64,000 nt of DNA, taken from NCBI RefSeq assembly GCF_026914185.1, contig NC_070573.1, positions 3,403,501 through 3,467,500 of the forward strand, in the 5' to 3' direction. The DNA comes from Puccinia triticina (lineage: Eukaryota; Basidiomycota; Pucciniomycetes; Pucciniales; Pucciniaceae). The notes beneath the pieces are model-generated. The model was given only the letters and a program-made list of their open reading frames with translations, searched no databases and was not told where the DNA came from. Positions 11,250-23,892 of this stretch are shown here, in pieces (position 1 is the first letter of the stretch; the number at the start of each line of letters is the position of its first letter). Made by a program: the position numbers and the translations under genes.

Positions 11250-14086
11250 AGTATTACATCTGGATTCAGCATCACCTTCTATGTCCCAAAGGCTCATCCA
11301 CAACTACGTTTTCCGACAATTATGAGCCTATCAATTTGGAAGACACTGAAGCCTTGCCCATTCCACCTTGCGAAGTCCCATTCCAGTACATCTCACTGCA
11401 ATATTTCAAGGGGGTTAATTAATCAACTCCCATAAATTCGAGTTCTGACTCCCAAATGTTGCAGACGTCCGGGAGACCGCCGCAAGACGTCCCCTGCGGG
11501 TCAACCAGACCTCAATTTGACCCGGCCGACTTTTGGGAGTTGGAACTCAAATTCCTCCTGAAAGTTTGGGAGTCAGAAATTTAATTCCAAAATATTCCCA
11601 TCAAATCAAATAAATTCAATAAATCCTCAATGGGGCATCCAAATGCCCCCAAAATTTTACAGCCATCTGGGGAAACACCTTTGAGCATATTGTGAGCTTC
11701 ACGGTGGGATTACACATCAGCAACACCTCATATGAGTGTGGGGTGGATTTCGCGGATTTCCTACTAAGGCAAACCACCAAATCCTGAGCTATGGCGCTCC
11801 AGAAGCCTGCAGATTTTTTTCTGCCACATAATTAAACTCTCTAGAGCATATTTTAAGCTTCACGGCATTAGCACACCTCAGGGAGAGCCTGTGTAGCCGG
11901 GGGCGGATTTGGCGGATTTCCTACTACCGCAATGTGCCATATCCTGAGATACGGTGATCCAAATGCCCCCAAATTTTTTCTGCCACATAAATAAACTCTC
12001 TAGAGCATTTGGTGAGCCTCACGGCATTAGCACACCTCAGGGAGACCCTGTTCCGCGGGGGGGGTGGATTTGGCGAATTTCCTACTACTTATCCTCACTT
12101 GAACCCTCTATATCTTCTGATCAAGAAGAGATAATAAAATTCGGAGGATGCTCAAAGGATTCCCTGCCCTCTTATCTACAATTACCGGCACAGAACGCAA
12201 AAAAATTCCTAACGGCGTAGGACAGCGCAGAGGAAGAAAACTACGACAATTGCCTTAGTAGGAAATCCGCCTAATCCGCCCCCGGCTACACAGGATTTCC
12301 CTGATGTTTAATACACCCGTAAATCTCAAAATATGTTATAGAGAGTGTATTTATGTGTCAGAAATATTCTGGGGGCATTTATGTGGCAGAAAAAACTTGG
12401 GGGCATTTGGATCACCGTATCTCAGGATATGGCGCATTGCGGTAGTAGGAAATCCGCCAAATCCGCCCCCGGCTACACAGGCTCTCCCTGAGGTGTGCTA
12501 ATGCCGTGAAGCTTAAAATATGCTCTAGAGAGTTTAATTATGTGGCAGAAAAAAATCTGCAGGCTTCTGGAGCGCCATAGCTCAGGATTTGGTGGTTTGC
12601 CTTAGTAGGAAATCCGCGAAATCCACCCCACACTCATATGAGGTGTTGCTGATGTGTAATCCCACCGTGAAGCTCACAATATGCTCAAAGGTGTTTCCCC
12701 AGATGGCTGTAAAATTTTGGGGGCATTTGGATGCCCCATTGAGGATTTATTGAATTTATTTGATTTGATGGGAATATTTTGGAATTAAATTTCTGACTCC
12801 CAAACTTTCAGGAGGAATTTGAGTTCCAACTCCCAAAAGTCGGCCGGGTCAAATTGAGGTCTGGTTGACCCGCAGGGGACGTCTTGCGGCGGTCTCCCGG
12901 ACGTCCGCAACATTTGGGAGTTGGAACTCAAATTTATGGGAGTCGATTAATTAACCCCCTATTTCAAGCACCACATTATGGATGCTGTTGCCGCGACCTG
13001 TACAGATATACCTATCTTGCGCGTTTTAAAGTCGGCAGAAGCTGCTGGGGACCTTCAGTGGCGCGGGTACTGCGTGTGGCCGGGAGGACCACCACCTCGA
13101 AACATAGATGTTACGCAAGATTTTATAGCCTTTGCGGAACTGGCCTCAACCGCGGTCCCCCTGATGAAGGTTTGGCTCAATCTGTACATGATCTACCCCT
13201 CCGCGAAGAGTTACAACCCAACCTACGTGAGTATGGTTCCAAGGACGCATACTCATCTGCAAGGCAGCTGACTTGACTCACTCTACAGTGGAAATGTGTG
13301 CCACACATTGGTGCACCCCATGCAACCACAGATTTTGTACCCAGCGGCGCCCTTCCACCGCGGGAGGACTGCTTTGTCCTAGGAGATCAAAAACAATCTA
13401 GTCGGGCGAGCTCGGTAGTATCTTCAACTCAGGATTCCAACGAAGGGGCTCCGTCGTTCCACTCAAGCTCAGCTAGAGACTCCACCCCCGAAAACATCAA
13501 TTCATCTTCCGCTGTTGATGCTGGCGAGAACGTCAATGACTCTGCTTTGGGTGTGGAGGGATCCTCCATGGAAAAACCTGGGGCCGGCACCGCAACACCG
13601 ACTCCAAGCAGCAAGACCAATGGCGACTCCGGTTCCCCGGCGCCCCCCAATGGAAAGGTGAACCAACCAGACCTGCCGGACATTGTGATGCTGGACGGTC
13701 CTCCCAGCTCCTGGGTTTCAAACAGCGCGGCCGATGGCGACTCTGGTACCCCGGCGCCGGCTGAAGGCAAGCCAAACAAAACTGACGTGGCCGATGTTGT
13801 GTTGCTGGATGGACCCCCCAGCTCGTGGGATTCAATCAAAGCCCACGACAAGAAGCGGGCCTGCAATTCTTTCTTGATTCGTTCAAAGAGGGTTGCATCC
13901 ACTTCATTCGCGTCAAAAACGCATGCCACCTCTTCCACCTCTTCCACCATGGGGCTGAACCGTTTGATTACAGTCGCGTCCACTTCCACCTTGTCCAAAA
14001 GGGTCGCCACCTCTTCCACCGCGGCCAAGCATCCAACCTCTGGCCCTATCCTACCTACCACTCTGTCAGCCGGGCTACTACAATAA
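11250..14086 (+). pseudogene. Unknown gene interrupted by fold-back element
   Basis: Coding resumes precisely across the inserted element at 11410-12959. The left piece begins after a CACATAG acceptor at 11250 and reads YYIWIQHHLLCPKGSS ... VPFQYISLQYFK. The right piece, from 12968, reads HHIMDAVAATCTDIPILRVL up to a donor at 13226 (TAC/GTGAGT). The last exon, 13289-14086, begins WKCVPHIGAPHATTDF and ends in a long low-complexity tail rich in Ser, Pro and Thr, with two related blocks (SPAPPNGKVNQPDLPDIVML and TPAPAEGKPNKTDVADVVLL). Removing the element and one copy of its 8-bp target duplication rejoins the frame. Upstream exons were not identified. I do not recognise the family. The Ser/Thr-rich tail is probably disordered. 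It may itself be part of a transposon gene set. Confidence 0.5.
11410..12959. mobile_element. Fold-back element, 8-bp target duplication
   Basis: A 1550-bp element made of two long inverted arms (roughly 650 bp each) around a unique centre near 12080-12280. The ends are GGGGGTTAATTAATC and its complement. The 8-bp word TATTTCAA is present directly on both sides (11402-11409 and 12960-12967). Inside each arm a block with GGCGGATTT, CCTACTA and CACACCTCAGGGAGA recurs, so the arms are internally repetitive. No transposase is encoded. An 8-bp duplication is usual for hAT and some other cut-and-paste families, but the G-run end is not the standard hAT end, so I leave the family open. Confidence 0.85.
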
Positions 14087-15613
14087 GTTAGAGCCCGGCT
14101 AACTATTTTATGTAGTAACATTAAAACAAATATAAAATACCTTTTTTTGTATCATCAGCAGCGGCACAGAGCGCCGCGCATAAAAGAGAAAAGCACATTT
14201 ATTATTTAGTGCGGCGTAGAGCGCCACTCAAAAAAGAATATTCATTATGTATCCCCTTGACTGCAGGATAGAGTCAAGGAGATATTAACATGCCGAAAGA
14301 ACCGGCCGGAGAAGGAATGGTTCTATGTTCAAAAACCCGTTCTCAGGCCAAGAGAATGGGTTTGAAATTCTTGAAACTAAAACAAAAGGCAAATAGAAAG
14401 ACCGATTGAAAACGGCTGGAGGAGAGTAGCAAAGAAGTAAACTACTGCTTCTCCCCCGGCCAAAGATGAACTGCCTGGAAACAATACATAGAGTAGAACT
14501 CTTCCTTGGACCGAGGAAGAGCACTACTCGCCGTTGAGTAACAAGGACAGGAGCAATGTGAGTAATAGAACGCTCTACCACTCCTGTCCTAACTAGTCTT
14601 TCCCGCGGCTGAGAAGCCGCGAGGAATTTGAAAATAGAACGGCGACCCTACTGGTTGCCGCAAGAATATATAAAGGGAGGCTTTTGAGCGAGTAAAAGCC
14701 TCCCCAGATTCATACCAACCACCTTGTCACCATACCAGCCCCGCCCCAGTCTATCTGACCCGGTCGCCTGTCTGTTATTGTTCTGATCTCGGTTTGTTGA
14801 GTTGTTTGCCGTCCTTTTTTGCGGACCCTCTTCACAAGTAAGTCCGCTGTTTCTGTTTCTCTATTGGGATTCTATCCCCTATCCTGGGAACGTTCCGACG
14901 TTTGAAATACACCCTTAGTTGGGACCCAGAAGTCACAGGTTTTATAAAAACCCCTGCGCATCTTGTGCGCAGGCCCTATAAGATCATTGGAGGGCACTTA
15001 AATACCCCAGGCGCTCCTGGCACCTCCATTAAAACCCTTTTTGGGTTTTATTCCAAATAACTTTAGGTTATTTGATACTTTTATCGTGCTCTTATTGCGC
15101 TTACCACCGCACTGCTGCGCAGTCACCGGTGTAGCTAGAAGAGTATATCTACTCTTGGCATCAACGCGCCTGACACACTCAGAAATAGAATAAAGATCAT
15201 GTTTTTCTACTTTGTCTGTTATATTTACCACTCCACTCCAAAGATACACGGGTTTCCTCTTTTCACTGCTCTATCTACCACTCCAAATAATGTTAAACTG
15301 AACAAGGCTTGTTTTTTCACTCTTCCATGTTACACTGGCTCTCAGATTACTCAGTTCACTGGTTTCTGCATTTCATTCTCTCAGTAATACATATGTTTAT
15401 GGAAGTAAAACAGCCAGTGGGTGTCCAATTGAATTTATGTCTGCTGCAGCCTCCTTTAATGAGTAGTGATTCCAACTTTCTACTTTTGAATTTGGGAGGA
15501 GATAGAAAAATGTGTTTGCAGAACATGTGATATAAAGTACAATTGTGTAGTGTAGACTGACTGAATTATATTCCAATTTTGGTTTCAGATTCAATCACTG
15601 ATTATGCTCATAC
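14087..15613. other. LTR-like regulatory segment, no gene
   Basis: No coding region. A TATATAAAGGG box lies at about 14667-14677, followed by pyrimidine-rich DNA and GTAAGT at 14839. At 15131-15176 the sequence GTGTAGCTAGAAG ... TTGGCATCA ... CTGACA closely resembles the end of the insertion at 38120-38168 (GTGTAGCTAGAAGG ... TTGGCATCA ... GCTGACA). This suggests a solo LTR or related retroelement end, but I could not fix its left border or a target duplication. Two related hairpin words (GCGGCACAGAGCGCCGC) occur at 14160-14235. Confidence 0.35.
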
Positions 15614-18600
15614 TTATCTGGTATTGGTATTTTGTCCATACATGTCCATTCCTGATCCGCTGTAATCTATGGTTGATTGGGGGTTGGAATGATCATACAG
15701 ATTGCCTGTCTGGTGGCGGGGCAGGAGTTGTTGCATTGAGGGGTGCCCCCTGGTCACAGAGCTGTCTTGGCCGTGCTGTTGGGATGGTTGAGGATAATTC
15801 AACATGGGATGCTGCCTGGATGATGGTCTGGATTGATCTTGCAGGCTTCCTCCCTGGTGCAGTGCTGGGAATTGCATTGAGGAGAGCCCCCTGGTCAAAG
15901 AGCTGTCTTGTCCGCGCTGATTGGATGGTTGAGGGTGAATCAACATGGGATGCTGCCTGGATGATGGTCTAGATTGATATTGAAGACCTCCTGCCTGGTG
16001 TGGCGGTGGAAACTGCATTGGCGGTGGCTGGAATTGCATTGGGGGAGAGATGTTGCTCCCACGCTGGTTTGATGTTGAAGGATCATTCAACATCACATTA
16101 CCGCTGCTCACCGGATTATATGTAATGTTTCCTACTTCCATTGGTGAACCCCTGTGGCTTCCTCCATGGTTTTCTTCTTGATTATACTGCTGCTCACTTC
16201 CTTCAGATTGTGAGTCAAGTTCTGGGAGATCTGTGATCCCTTGTACTGGTTGGGTATCAAAATTTGGACCTTGTATATTAGGGATATTGGTTCATCTTTT
16301 GGTCCACTTGTTGAGCCCTATATCTATTGACATCTGCCATTGATTTCCTGTGGGGGCGCCACTCTCCAAATTTGACAAATACTGATGATTGCCACTGGCA
16401 TGGCAGGATGCAATGTTGATGACATGGCTGTTGTTTTCATTGTGGATTGTTTCAAAACTGAGGCCTGGATCTCTTTCTTGATTAATGTTTCGATGTTTTT
16501 CCCTTTGCCTGAATTGGCATTGTACTTCGTGGCAATTATGCTGAACATTAACAGTGGCAACTATCTCCTATGGGATCCCCGGTTTGATTTGATTCAGATT
16601 TTTGTTAACTTTTTAATCATTTATGCAATAAAAACATGATTTTCTACTCACATCAGGATATATCACTTGCACAGAATGGGTGCTTTTAATTAGGTGCATT
16701 TGATAGAAATCAGAGATGCCCAGGAAGCTGAACCACATCACACAAACAATATATATTGATGATTGTGGTGATTGAACATTCCACAGAGAATCAATTTGTC
16801 CAATCCTAGGTTTTTTTGATGATTTGATCTGCTGGGTATTGTTATCAGTCATTCAGGATTTGTTATGTGTTATCTATTAGATGGTTCACAGTCTTACCTG
16901 TACAAATATTCCTTTCTTGAGCACCTTGTGAGGCCCCAAGTCTATGGAAGCCAGATAATGTAATGATTTGTTTGGGAAAAGATCCCTGAGCGCTGCTGGA
17001 ATTGCAACCGGTGGGGCCTTTTTGGGGGGATGAGTGACACTAAATTGATGAGTTTTACCAAGATGTTTACTGTTATAGCCCAGGGCCTTTTGAATCAGTT
17101 TTTCATTGAACATATTTGAGACTAGGATGAATGGAGTGAAATGTTTCAGATGTTTATAATCATAAAGCCTTGCCCCAGAAAGTATTGCCCGCATGCACTC
17201 ATAATCTGCAAAGCTGATGGCCAAATCCCTCCCTGGGCAGTGTTGGTTGGAGTGGATGGAGGCGTTCCGTAATATGCTGTTGAAGCTTTCAAATTTCTCT
17301 GTGGCAAACAAACTTGCTGGGCCAAATTGCCTGATTGAATGAGGTAAGTGGAGGAGCATATGGAATTTGGGTTTGTTGACCCACTGAGCAGACATCTGAA
17401 TCAGGAGACACATAAAATTATTAATCTTCTCCTCCAGTTCTTTCAGGTATGAATCCATGTTGTGAATGGTTTTTTGGAAAACCAGCGGGGCCAATTGGCA
17501 TAAGGAGGTCCAGAATTTGCGCTGCTCATCACTCATGAACTGGAAGAGGACAAAGGGCGCCACCTGGAGGACAATCTGGAAGTGCTTCCCTACAAGGCTT
17601 TTGTAGTGCTCCACAAAGTACTTCCCTGGTATGTTCTGTATGTCCAGTGGCGGAACCATAAAGGAGTCCCATGAGGCAATCAGCTGAGGAATATGCTTTG
17701 TTTTAATGGTGGTCATCATGAAGTCTTGGGTCAGGTATTTGACCACTACCAATAGGAATACATGCAGGATCTCCACTGGGGTGTCATTGCACCCATCAAA
17801 GCCTGAAAAGAATGATGGTTAGAAAACATGTACTAATCACAATTTAGGAATGGGAACATGCCTTTCAATTGAAGGAATGGGTTGTACAATCTTTTGGATT
17901 TTTCCTTCCACAACTTCCTTATGAAAGCCTTTTTGTTCTTTGAGGAATTCTTGTCCTTCATAATGGCTAGACATGCACGGTTCATCACATCTCTGATGCC
18001 ATATTCAATTGACTTGTTATCAAATACCTTGCGGCTCTTTGTCATACCCAATTCCCAAAGCTCATGCGTGTGTTGGATTGTTTTTTCCCAATTACGATGA
18101 TGAAACTCTTCCTGTGGATAGAAAAACCAAATGATCTGAGCTGATTTATTACCTTTTACAACTATGATTTACAACAGTACCTACCTGCATGCCATTTGAA
18201 TCCCTACCTAGGAAGTCCTGTACATATTGAAGTGTTGACTTCCCATCTTTACATGGTACTGACAAAGAGCAGATGCGGCAAGTGTTCAGAGCGGTTGCAG
18301 GCAATGGACAGTTGGCTATCTCAGCATGCATGGGTGAGTCCCCCAAGAAACATAGGACCATGGGCATAAACAATACTTCTTCATTCAATCCTGGTTCAAA
18401 AGCTGTAAAACCTTCATCTGAAAGAGCACTAGAGTGGAATAATGATATCAGTAGACTAGGTAACATGGCAGCATGCCGCTTGTATGACTGACTCACTTAA
18501 GCTCATCCACAATTTGGTCCCCCATTTCCAATGCTCCAGCTGTGTTTGGGTTGCCAGAAAATGGCAGTTGTATTGCTGATTGGTCATTTTGGGAGGCAGG

Positions 18601-20319
18601 CCTGATAGGGTGTAATAATATGATATATGCTTATCCCACTGTTTGGATTTATTACCTGATGTATCATCTGCATATAAAGTGATTGGAACATGTTGTATAA
18701 TTCTCCCATCAGCTCTATCTCTCCATGGATTTGGATAGGATATCTTAGTGCTAGGTGATCCAGATTTTACAGCTGGCATACAAATGGAGCAGTATCCTTG
18801 GAATTTTCAGTAAAACTTCAATTGTAACACACCAAATACATTACTCACCCCAAATTGAGTATTCATACCATTTTGATAAAGCCATTCCTCTTGACATAAA
18901 AATTTCTGATTCCAACAAGGAAAATTCAGTGCAGTCAACTGTGATCAAATCACTTGAGTTGAAGGGCAAATCTTGAGGTATGACCAAATGGTGATGTATC
19001 TTTCCTTTTTCATCTGTACTTTCCCTGGGCTTGGGGATGACACATTTTGAGAAGAAACACCCATCTGAGAGGGTGTAGAAGTAAATGTGGATGACCACAG
19101 TTTTATTTACCAATTGAACTGGTTCAAAAATATAAAAGTGCTTTGACCGCATTCCAATCATTTGGACACAAATATCTGCAGGGAATTCCTCACGCCATTT
19201 CTTGCTTTGACTGAGCTTGTATATGTCCACTCCTTCTGGATCTTCAGGGTAAAATTCCAAGTGTTTGTTAACAATTGGGTTGCTGAGATCCTGTGAAAAA
19301 TAAGCAAATAAATAAATAATAAAAGGATATTGCAGACATGCATGGTATGGCACAAAAGCTGACCATGGCTAGGGTTTTTTTGAGCCGCAAAGAATAACAT
19401 TTGTTGTCAAAAATGCTGGTCCTGTAGTTCAAGTCCATGTTCATTATTTCCCTGATATTTTTCTTGGCATCACTGAGGGTGGTCCAGTGGGGTAATTTGA
19501 CACCAGACATGCCCATCAGGCCCTTTGCCTTCTCATAATCTTGTGTTGACATGAGGTTATGCATATGACCCCAAAGCATTAAGCCCACCAAGTACTGTGG
19601 AAACCCCCGCGCAAGAGGGTCAGGGGTCAACTTTGAAATTCCCAAAGCTGTCCACCGCACCCGCAAACGGATATCAAAGAACTCACCTCATTCTTTCGGA
19701 AGGGGAACCACTGCCCATTGTCAATGTCTCCATCAGCGGCCCCGGATTCGGACCAATCATCTTCCCCTCTGTCCTTGCCTTCCTTGTTGTCCCTCATTCC
19801 AACATCCCAGTCCATTGAAGGTGCCAAACTCAACAAGTCCGATCCAGCCGGAGATCCCTGTTGTAAAGAGGACACAATCTCCGCCAGCTCATTCAAACTC
19901 ACGTCAGAGAAGCGGTTGTTGGATTCAGTATTTGCAATAGGTATGTCCAGGTCTTCCACCTCTCCATTGGTTGATCTCCAATCGAGGTTCTCATTGTATT
20001 GATCATAAAGGTTGTTCCCCAAACCCGCATCTAATCTCGCAAGCACGTCGGCCCGACCAACGACATTGTCCGACTGTGTGAAGGCTGAATCAACGGCAGC
20101 CTGACGGATATCACACCCAACACGACTGGTCGCCGCTGCGCTGAGATTATTTTCATACTCTGCCACACGCTCCTTGTGTTTGCTCCATTATTCATGCGAC
20201 TTGATTGAACGGAAAGTCTTCTTGCTAGCACACACAGTGCATAGATACACAGGCGCCTGGCCAGCCAGCAACCATTCTTCAAGATACAATCCTACTCGTC
20301 GTCGTTGGGGATGATCCAT
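15614..20319 (-). pseudogene. Plavaka-type (CACTA-related) transposase, decayed
   Basis: Nine exons are visible: 20319-19687, 19594-19364, 19290-18849, 18796-18497, 18428-18185, 18111-17862, 17802-16898, about 16831-16652 and 16567-15614. The N-terminus carries a C2H2-like finger (YLCTVCASKKTF ... KSHE ... SKHK). Then come blocks typical of Plavaka transposases: LPHWTTLSDAKKNIREIM, SNPIVNKHLEFYPED, PITLYADDTSGNKSKQWDKH, FLGDSPMHAEIANCP and KPKFHMLLHLPHSIRQFGP followed by ATEKFESFNSILRNASIHSN. Lesions: TAA inside the finger (20190-20188), a one-base frameshift near 18545-18555, and TGA at 16294-16292. Intron 17861-17803 uses a GC donor. After the TGA the frame stays open into a Gln/Pro-rich tandem-repeat tail. 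It would have mobilised its own element; it looks inactive. Confidence 0.75.
15728..16010. repeat. Tandem repeat coding a Gln/Pro-rich tail
   Basis: Two full units of about 120 bp and a partial third at the 3' end of the Plavaka transposase frame. On the minus strand each unit encodes a version of PSSRQHPML..PQPSNQRGQDSS. The unit length keeps the frame, so the repeat expanded as coding sequence. Confidence 0.7.
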
Positions 20320-20479
20320 TTTGAGAAGAAAATCACAGGGTCAAGAGAATCAACGAACAATCCAAGAAGACAGATTAAGTGGGTTGGTAAGCGTCCACTG
20401 ATGGGAAAAACCAAGCTGATTTTGAACCAAGAAAGTCAAAGGAAGAAGTGGTGTGTACTGTCCTAGCAAACTAAGTCCC

Positions 20480-20488
20480 TATAAATAG
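20480..20488 (+). promoter_or_regulatory. TATA box of the companion gene
   Basis: TATAAATAG lies 78 bp before the ATG at 20566, within the 246-bp divergent space between the transposase start (20319, minus) and the companion gene (plus). The space is short enough to serve both directions. Confidence 0.5.
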
Positions 20489-20565
20489 TCTCCACCTCCT
20501 GCCTGCCCTGATTGTGCCTCACCGCAACTAACTCATCCCAACTTGCGTCCTCATTTTATTTCATA

Positions 20566-22401
20566 ATGAATCCTCCGCAACACCACCATAGCAACCATCG
20601 CACGCCTTCCAGTCATCTGCCTAACTCGCAAGGCAGTATGCTCAACCAGATGACGCCTAATTGAGTTTCTTTGTCGCCTCTTCCGGGTTCCACGCTATCA
20701 GGCAATGTTGGCATGGCAGCACCAATGGGGTCATCAGCAACCAATGGTGCATTAGTTACTGGCATATATTTTGGCTAATGATTTATGCTTTATTTGTACA
20801 TAGTAGGACCCATGCGCACCCCCCCCAACCAACCGTAAGTCATTCATCATGGAAATCCGAGATGTATATTACTGAATACTTCAATGTAAATTTACATAGC
20901 CCGTTACCATCCACACCGCAACCCTCATCCTTGCTCAGAGATATTAACGCAAGATACTGGGGCTGGCGACCCACCGACTGACCTCAATTACCAGGGACCA
21001 GACTTGGGAGGATACCACGATCATACTGATTACACAGATAATCTTGGGCCCAGCTTGTCATTGGATGTCTTGGACAATGGGGTTGTCCCCCAAGAAACGG
21101 GCCACTTGAATGATGGACGAGTCCCGCAATTAGCAGACAAACAAAATGACCTTGGACCCAATCCTGAGGCGGATGACCTGGTCAGCAATGCCGTCAGCCC
21201 CATTATGCCTACGCCTGTCAATGTGAACCCAACTGCTGTAGAAGTCCATGAGCTCTTACAGGTACGTACTCAAGTCACTTCCAAGTACCTGATTGTTAAA
21301 AAACATCCTATTTAAACACAGGGGCCACAAGCGTTGGCCAATGTTATACGGCTCATCCTAGCCCGCAAGGGACAAGCGATTGCGCCAAGCGTGAGCCCAA
21401 ATCCAGCCGGTCCATTTATATACGGGCCTGTCATTAAAGTGAGTCAATCACCTGCGATATTTGGCTAGTCACACCTGTAAACTGAAGTACCTGTGTAGGA
21501 ATATGTATGCCACAAGATTTGTAGGTACATGAAACTACCCAACATGGATTCCTATGTCAAGACGCACTTTGCAAACGGTGGTGTGATCAACAACACACCA
21601 TTACACTTAATCCAAGTAAGTTACTAGGAATACTGTAGCTAATCAGACACTGACAACTGCTATTGGTTGTGACCAATCAGGCGCACATCCTTGCAAAGCC
21701 GGCCAAATGGCGGGACACCAATCTACCACGTGGAGTCATAAGCAATGGCACGCTATCCACTGAGCATGCTCAAGGTCTGAACCAATTCCTTTGTACCATG
21801 GTCAAACACAAACGGACCACCTTGCGTAACATAGTAAGAGCATTTTTCTAATTGGCAACCCAACCACACAGCAAGCTGACCTTTGAGACAGCTCTTGACA
21901 CAAGTCCGACCAGACGCACGCCGACGAGCACCTGGCCCAGTTCCCTGACTCGGAGAACTCTTGGTGCTGGCCAAGATAGCGCTCACCCATGACCACAAGG
22001 TCGCACCAGGAACAAACGAGCAGCCGTGGATCAACCGCCGCACAGTCAAGGTACGATTTGCGTTGCTGCAAATCCTTGCGGTTGACCACTATCTTCGCCA
22101 GTCCCGTGCACAGGTCACGTCTCAATGGGAGACCATTGATTGCCACCTTGAAATGCTTTCCACATTGAGTCCAGTGGAGCTTCAAGCGTAAGTAAAATGC
22201 TTTTATATTTCTTGAACGAAAGGGCCTGAAACTGACTGGCTAATCAATTTCAGGCGCATCAACCTCTACATGCGGATGGATGCCAAACATTTTGATGGCC
22301 TCAAAATGATTGACGCCATTGAGCTTGAAGGAGTCGAGCTCCCAACCCCTGATGAGGTTGCGGCTGAGGTTGATGTCTTGAACCGCACACCCGCCGCTTA
22401 A
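20566..22401 (+). pseudogene. Multi-exon companion gene of the Plavaka element
   Basis: Reading from the ATG at 20566 gives a Pro/His-rich start (MNPPQHHHSNHRTPSSHLPN) and a TGA at 20662. Later exons join well: about 20902-21261, 21322-21438, 21499-21615, 21681-21833, 21892-22187 and 22254-22401, all with GT/AG borders. The body reads RYMKLPNMDSYVKTHFANG, AHILAKPAKWRDTNLPRG, TTLRNILLTQVRPDARRR, HDHKVAPGTNEQPW and QVTSQWETIDCHLEML. A second TGA sits at 21946-21948. No catalytic motif is recognisable; it looks like an all-helical soluble protein. Its head-to-head position with the transposase suggests an accessory protein of the element, but a host gene cannot be excluded. Stop codons make this copy unlikely to be functional. 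Confidence 0.55.
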
Positions 22402-22830
22402 CTCCCTCGCCGACATATCGCTCATGTTGTCCAAACTGCACCTGTCTGTCACCCTCTTTCCTTCTTGTTGTGATGCCTATATATTACATGACTCAGGTCC
22501 CCATCCGCATATTGCTCAAGTCGTCCAAAATGCGCCTGTCTGTTACCCCAACCAAATGTTGGGGTGTTATATCTCTCTCTTTCCTTCTTGTTGTATGCCT
22601 CTATATCACACAACTCAGGTCCCCATCCGGGTCCTTTCTTTATCTCTCTTGTCCTGCCCTGTTATTTGACAGGGGTTGCTCTCTTGTATATAGACATGTT
22701 CACTAGCTATGAATTGATTATCTGTCCAACCAAACGTTCAGCTGCAAGTAATCCGGACGGTTGAGCATTATGGCAGGCTCTGGTAGTCCATTGGACATGA
22801 GTGAATGGTCCTCTAATCCTTGGACACTGG
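22402..22830. other. Spacer with a short duplicated block
   Basis: No gene. A block with CTGTCTGT, CTTTCCTTCTTGTTGT and ACTCAGGTCCCCATCCG occurs twice (about 22440-22508 and 22540-22628). The spacer ends directly at the CACTA end at 22831. Confidence 0.4.
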
Positions 22831-23399
22831 CACTACCAAGATGGATGAATTTGCGATGTTGCATGTTGATCAATATAGCGTATATTGATCAATTTATATT
22901 GATCATTTTTTTTATTCCTCTTGATACCTTTGTCTGTGTTCCATGTCTCCTTAATACTCTTCTATAATCTCTCTCCTTCCCCCTGTGTTAGCTTCAAGCC
23001 ACACAAATCTTTCTTTTTTTGCCTGATAACATTCATAAATTTCTACATACACCATTCAATTCTTCACACCACGGACGTTTGCTCAGCACCTGTTTGCAAG
23101 TGCCTTTGCACAATTCATGCCAACATTTGGTCCAATGCTGGTTAAATACTGGTTCGAAGTTGGTTTGATGTTGGTCTGATCTTGGTTCAAAGAATGGTTA
23201 ATGTCAGGTGCAATCTAACCGGATGCTAACTGGAATTATATGAGATGTATTGTGGAAGGTACATGTAGAACATACACCATTCTTATACTGAAACTAAGCC
23301 CAACCATGATCAGGTGGACTCAATCCACAATGTTGACCAAATATATGAATGTTTTGACCTGATTTTTTACCTCTGTGTATACCCATAACCTGTAGATTG

Positions 23400-23725
23400 C
23401 TCTGATGCATTTTTTTTTTTTTTTGGTCAGCCTAAATGCACTCCAAAAAAAACCCAAAAGCACTCCAAAAATGAGTGTATGGAGTGTGCACTTCAACAAT
23501 TGTTGGAGTACAGAGTGGAATACTCCAAGTCGGCTAGAGTGCAGAACTGGGGACCAGTCTTTTGAGTGCACCATGAAGAACTCCAGTGGCCGGCAAATGT
23601 AATGAGTGCCCGTGAGTCTCACTCCATAAGATTGGAGTGCATATCCCCAGTCCATTTATGATATTTCTCCTCCCCAAAAGGGGAGTGCAGAGCTGGGAAC
23701 TCCAGCCAGAGCTGGAGTACATATA
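23400..23725. repeat. ACTCC-rich subterminal repeats
   Basis: The word GGAGT or its complement ACTCC recurs many times in both orientations, often forming small hairpins (for example GGAGTGCAGAGCTGGGAACTCC around 23684-23705). Such clustered words are usual near the ends of CACTA elements, where transposase binds. An AT/T run (about 16 T) at 23409-23424 precedes it. Confidence 0.45.
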
Positions 23726-23892
23726 CTTGAACCCCAGTCAAGCAGGGTATACATACTACACACCCTGTCTTGCCATCCCGTGGGCTATGTAAACACCCCA
23801 CTGGATGCCAGCTGACACCTCTTGATCACTGGTACACCACGGGTGCAAAAAAAGCATCTCAATTTGAGTGGATCCACATAATCCACATCTCC

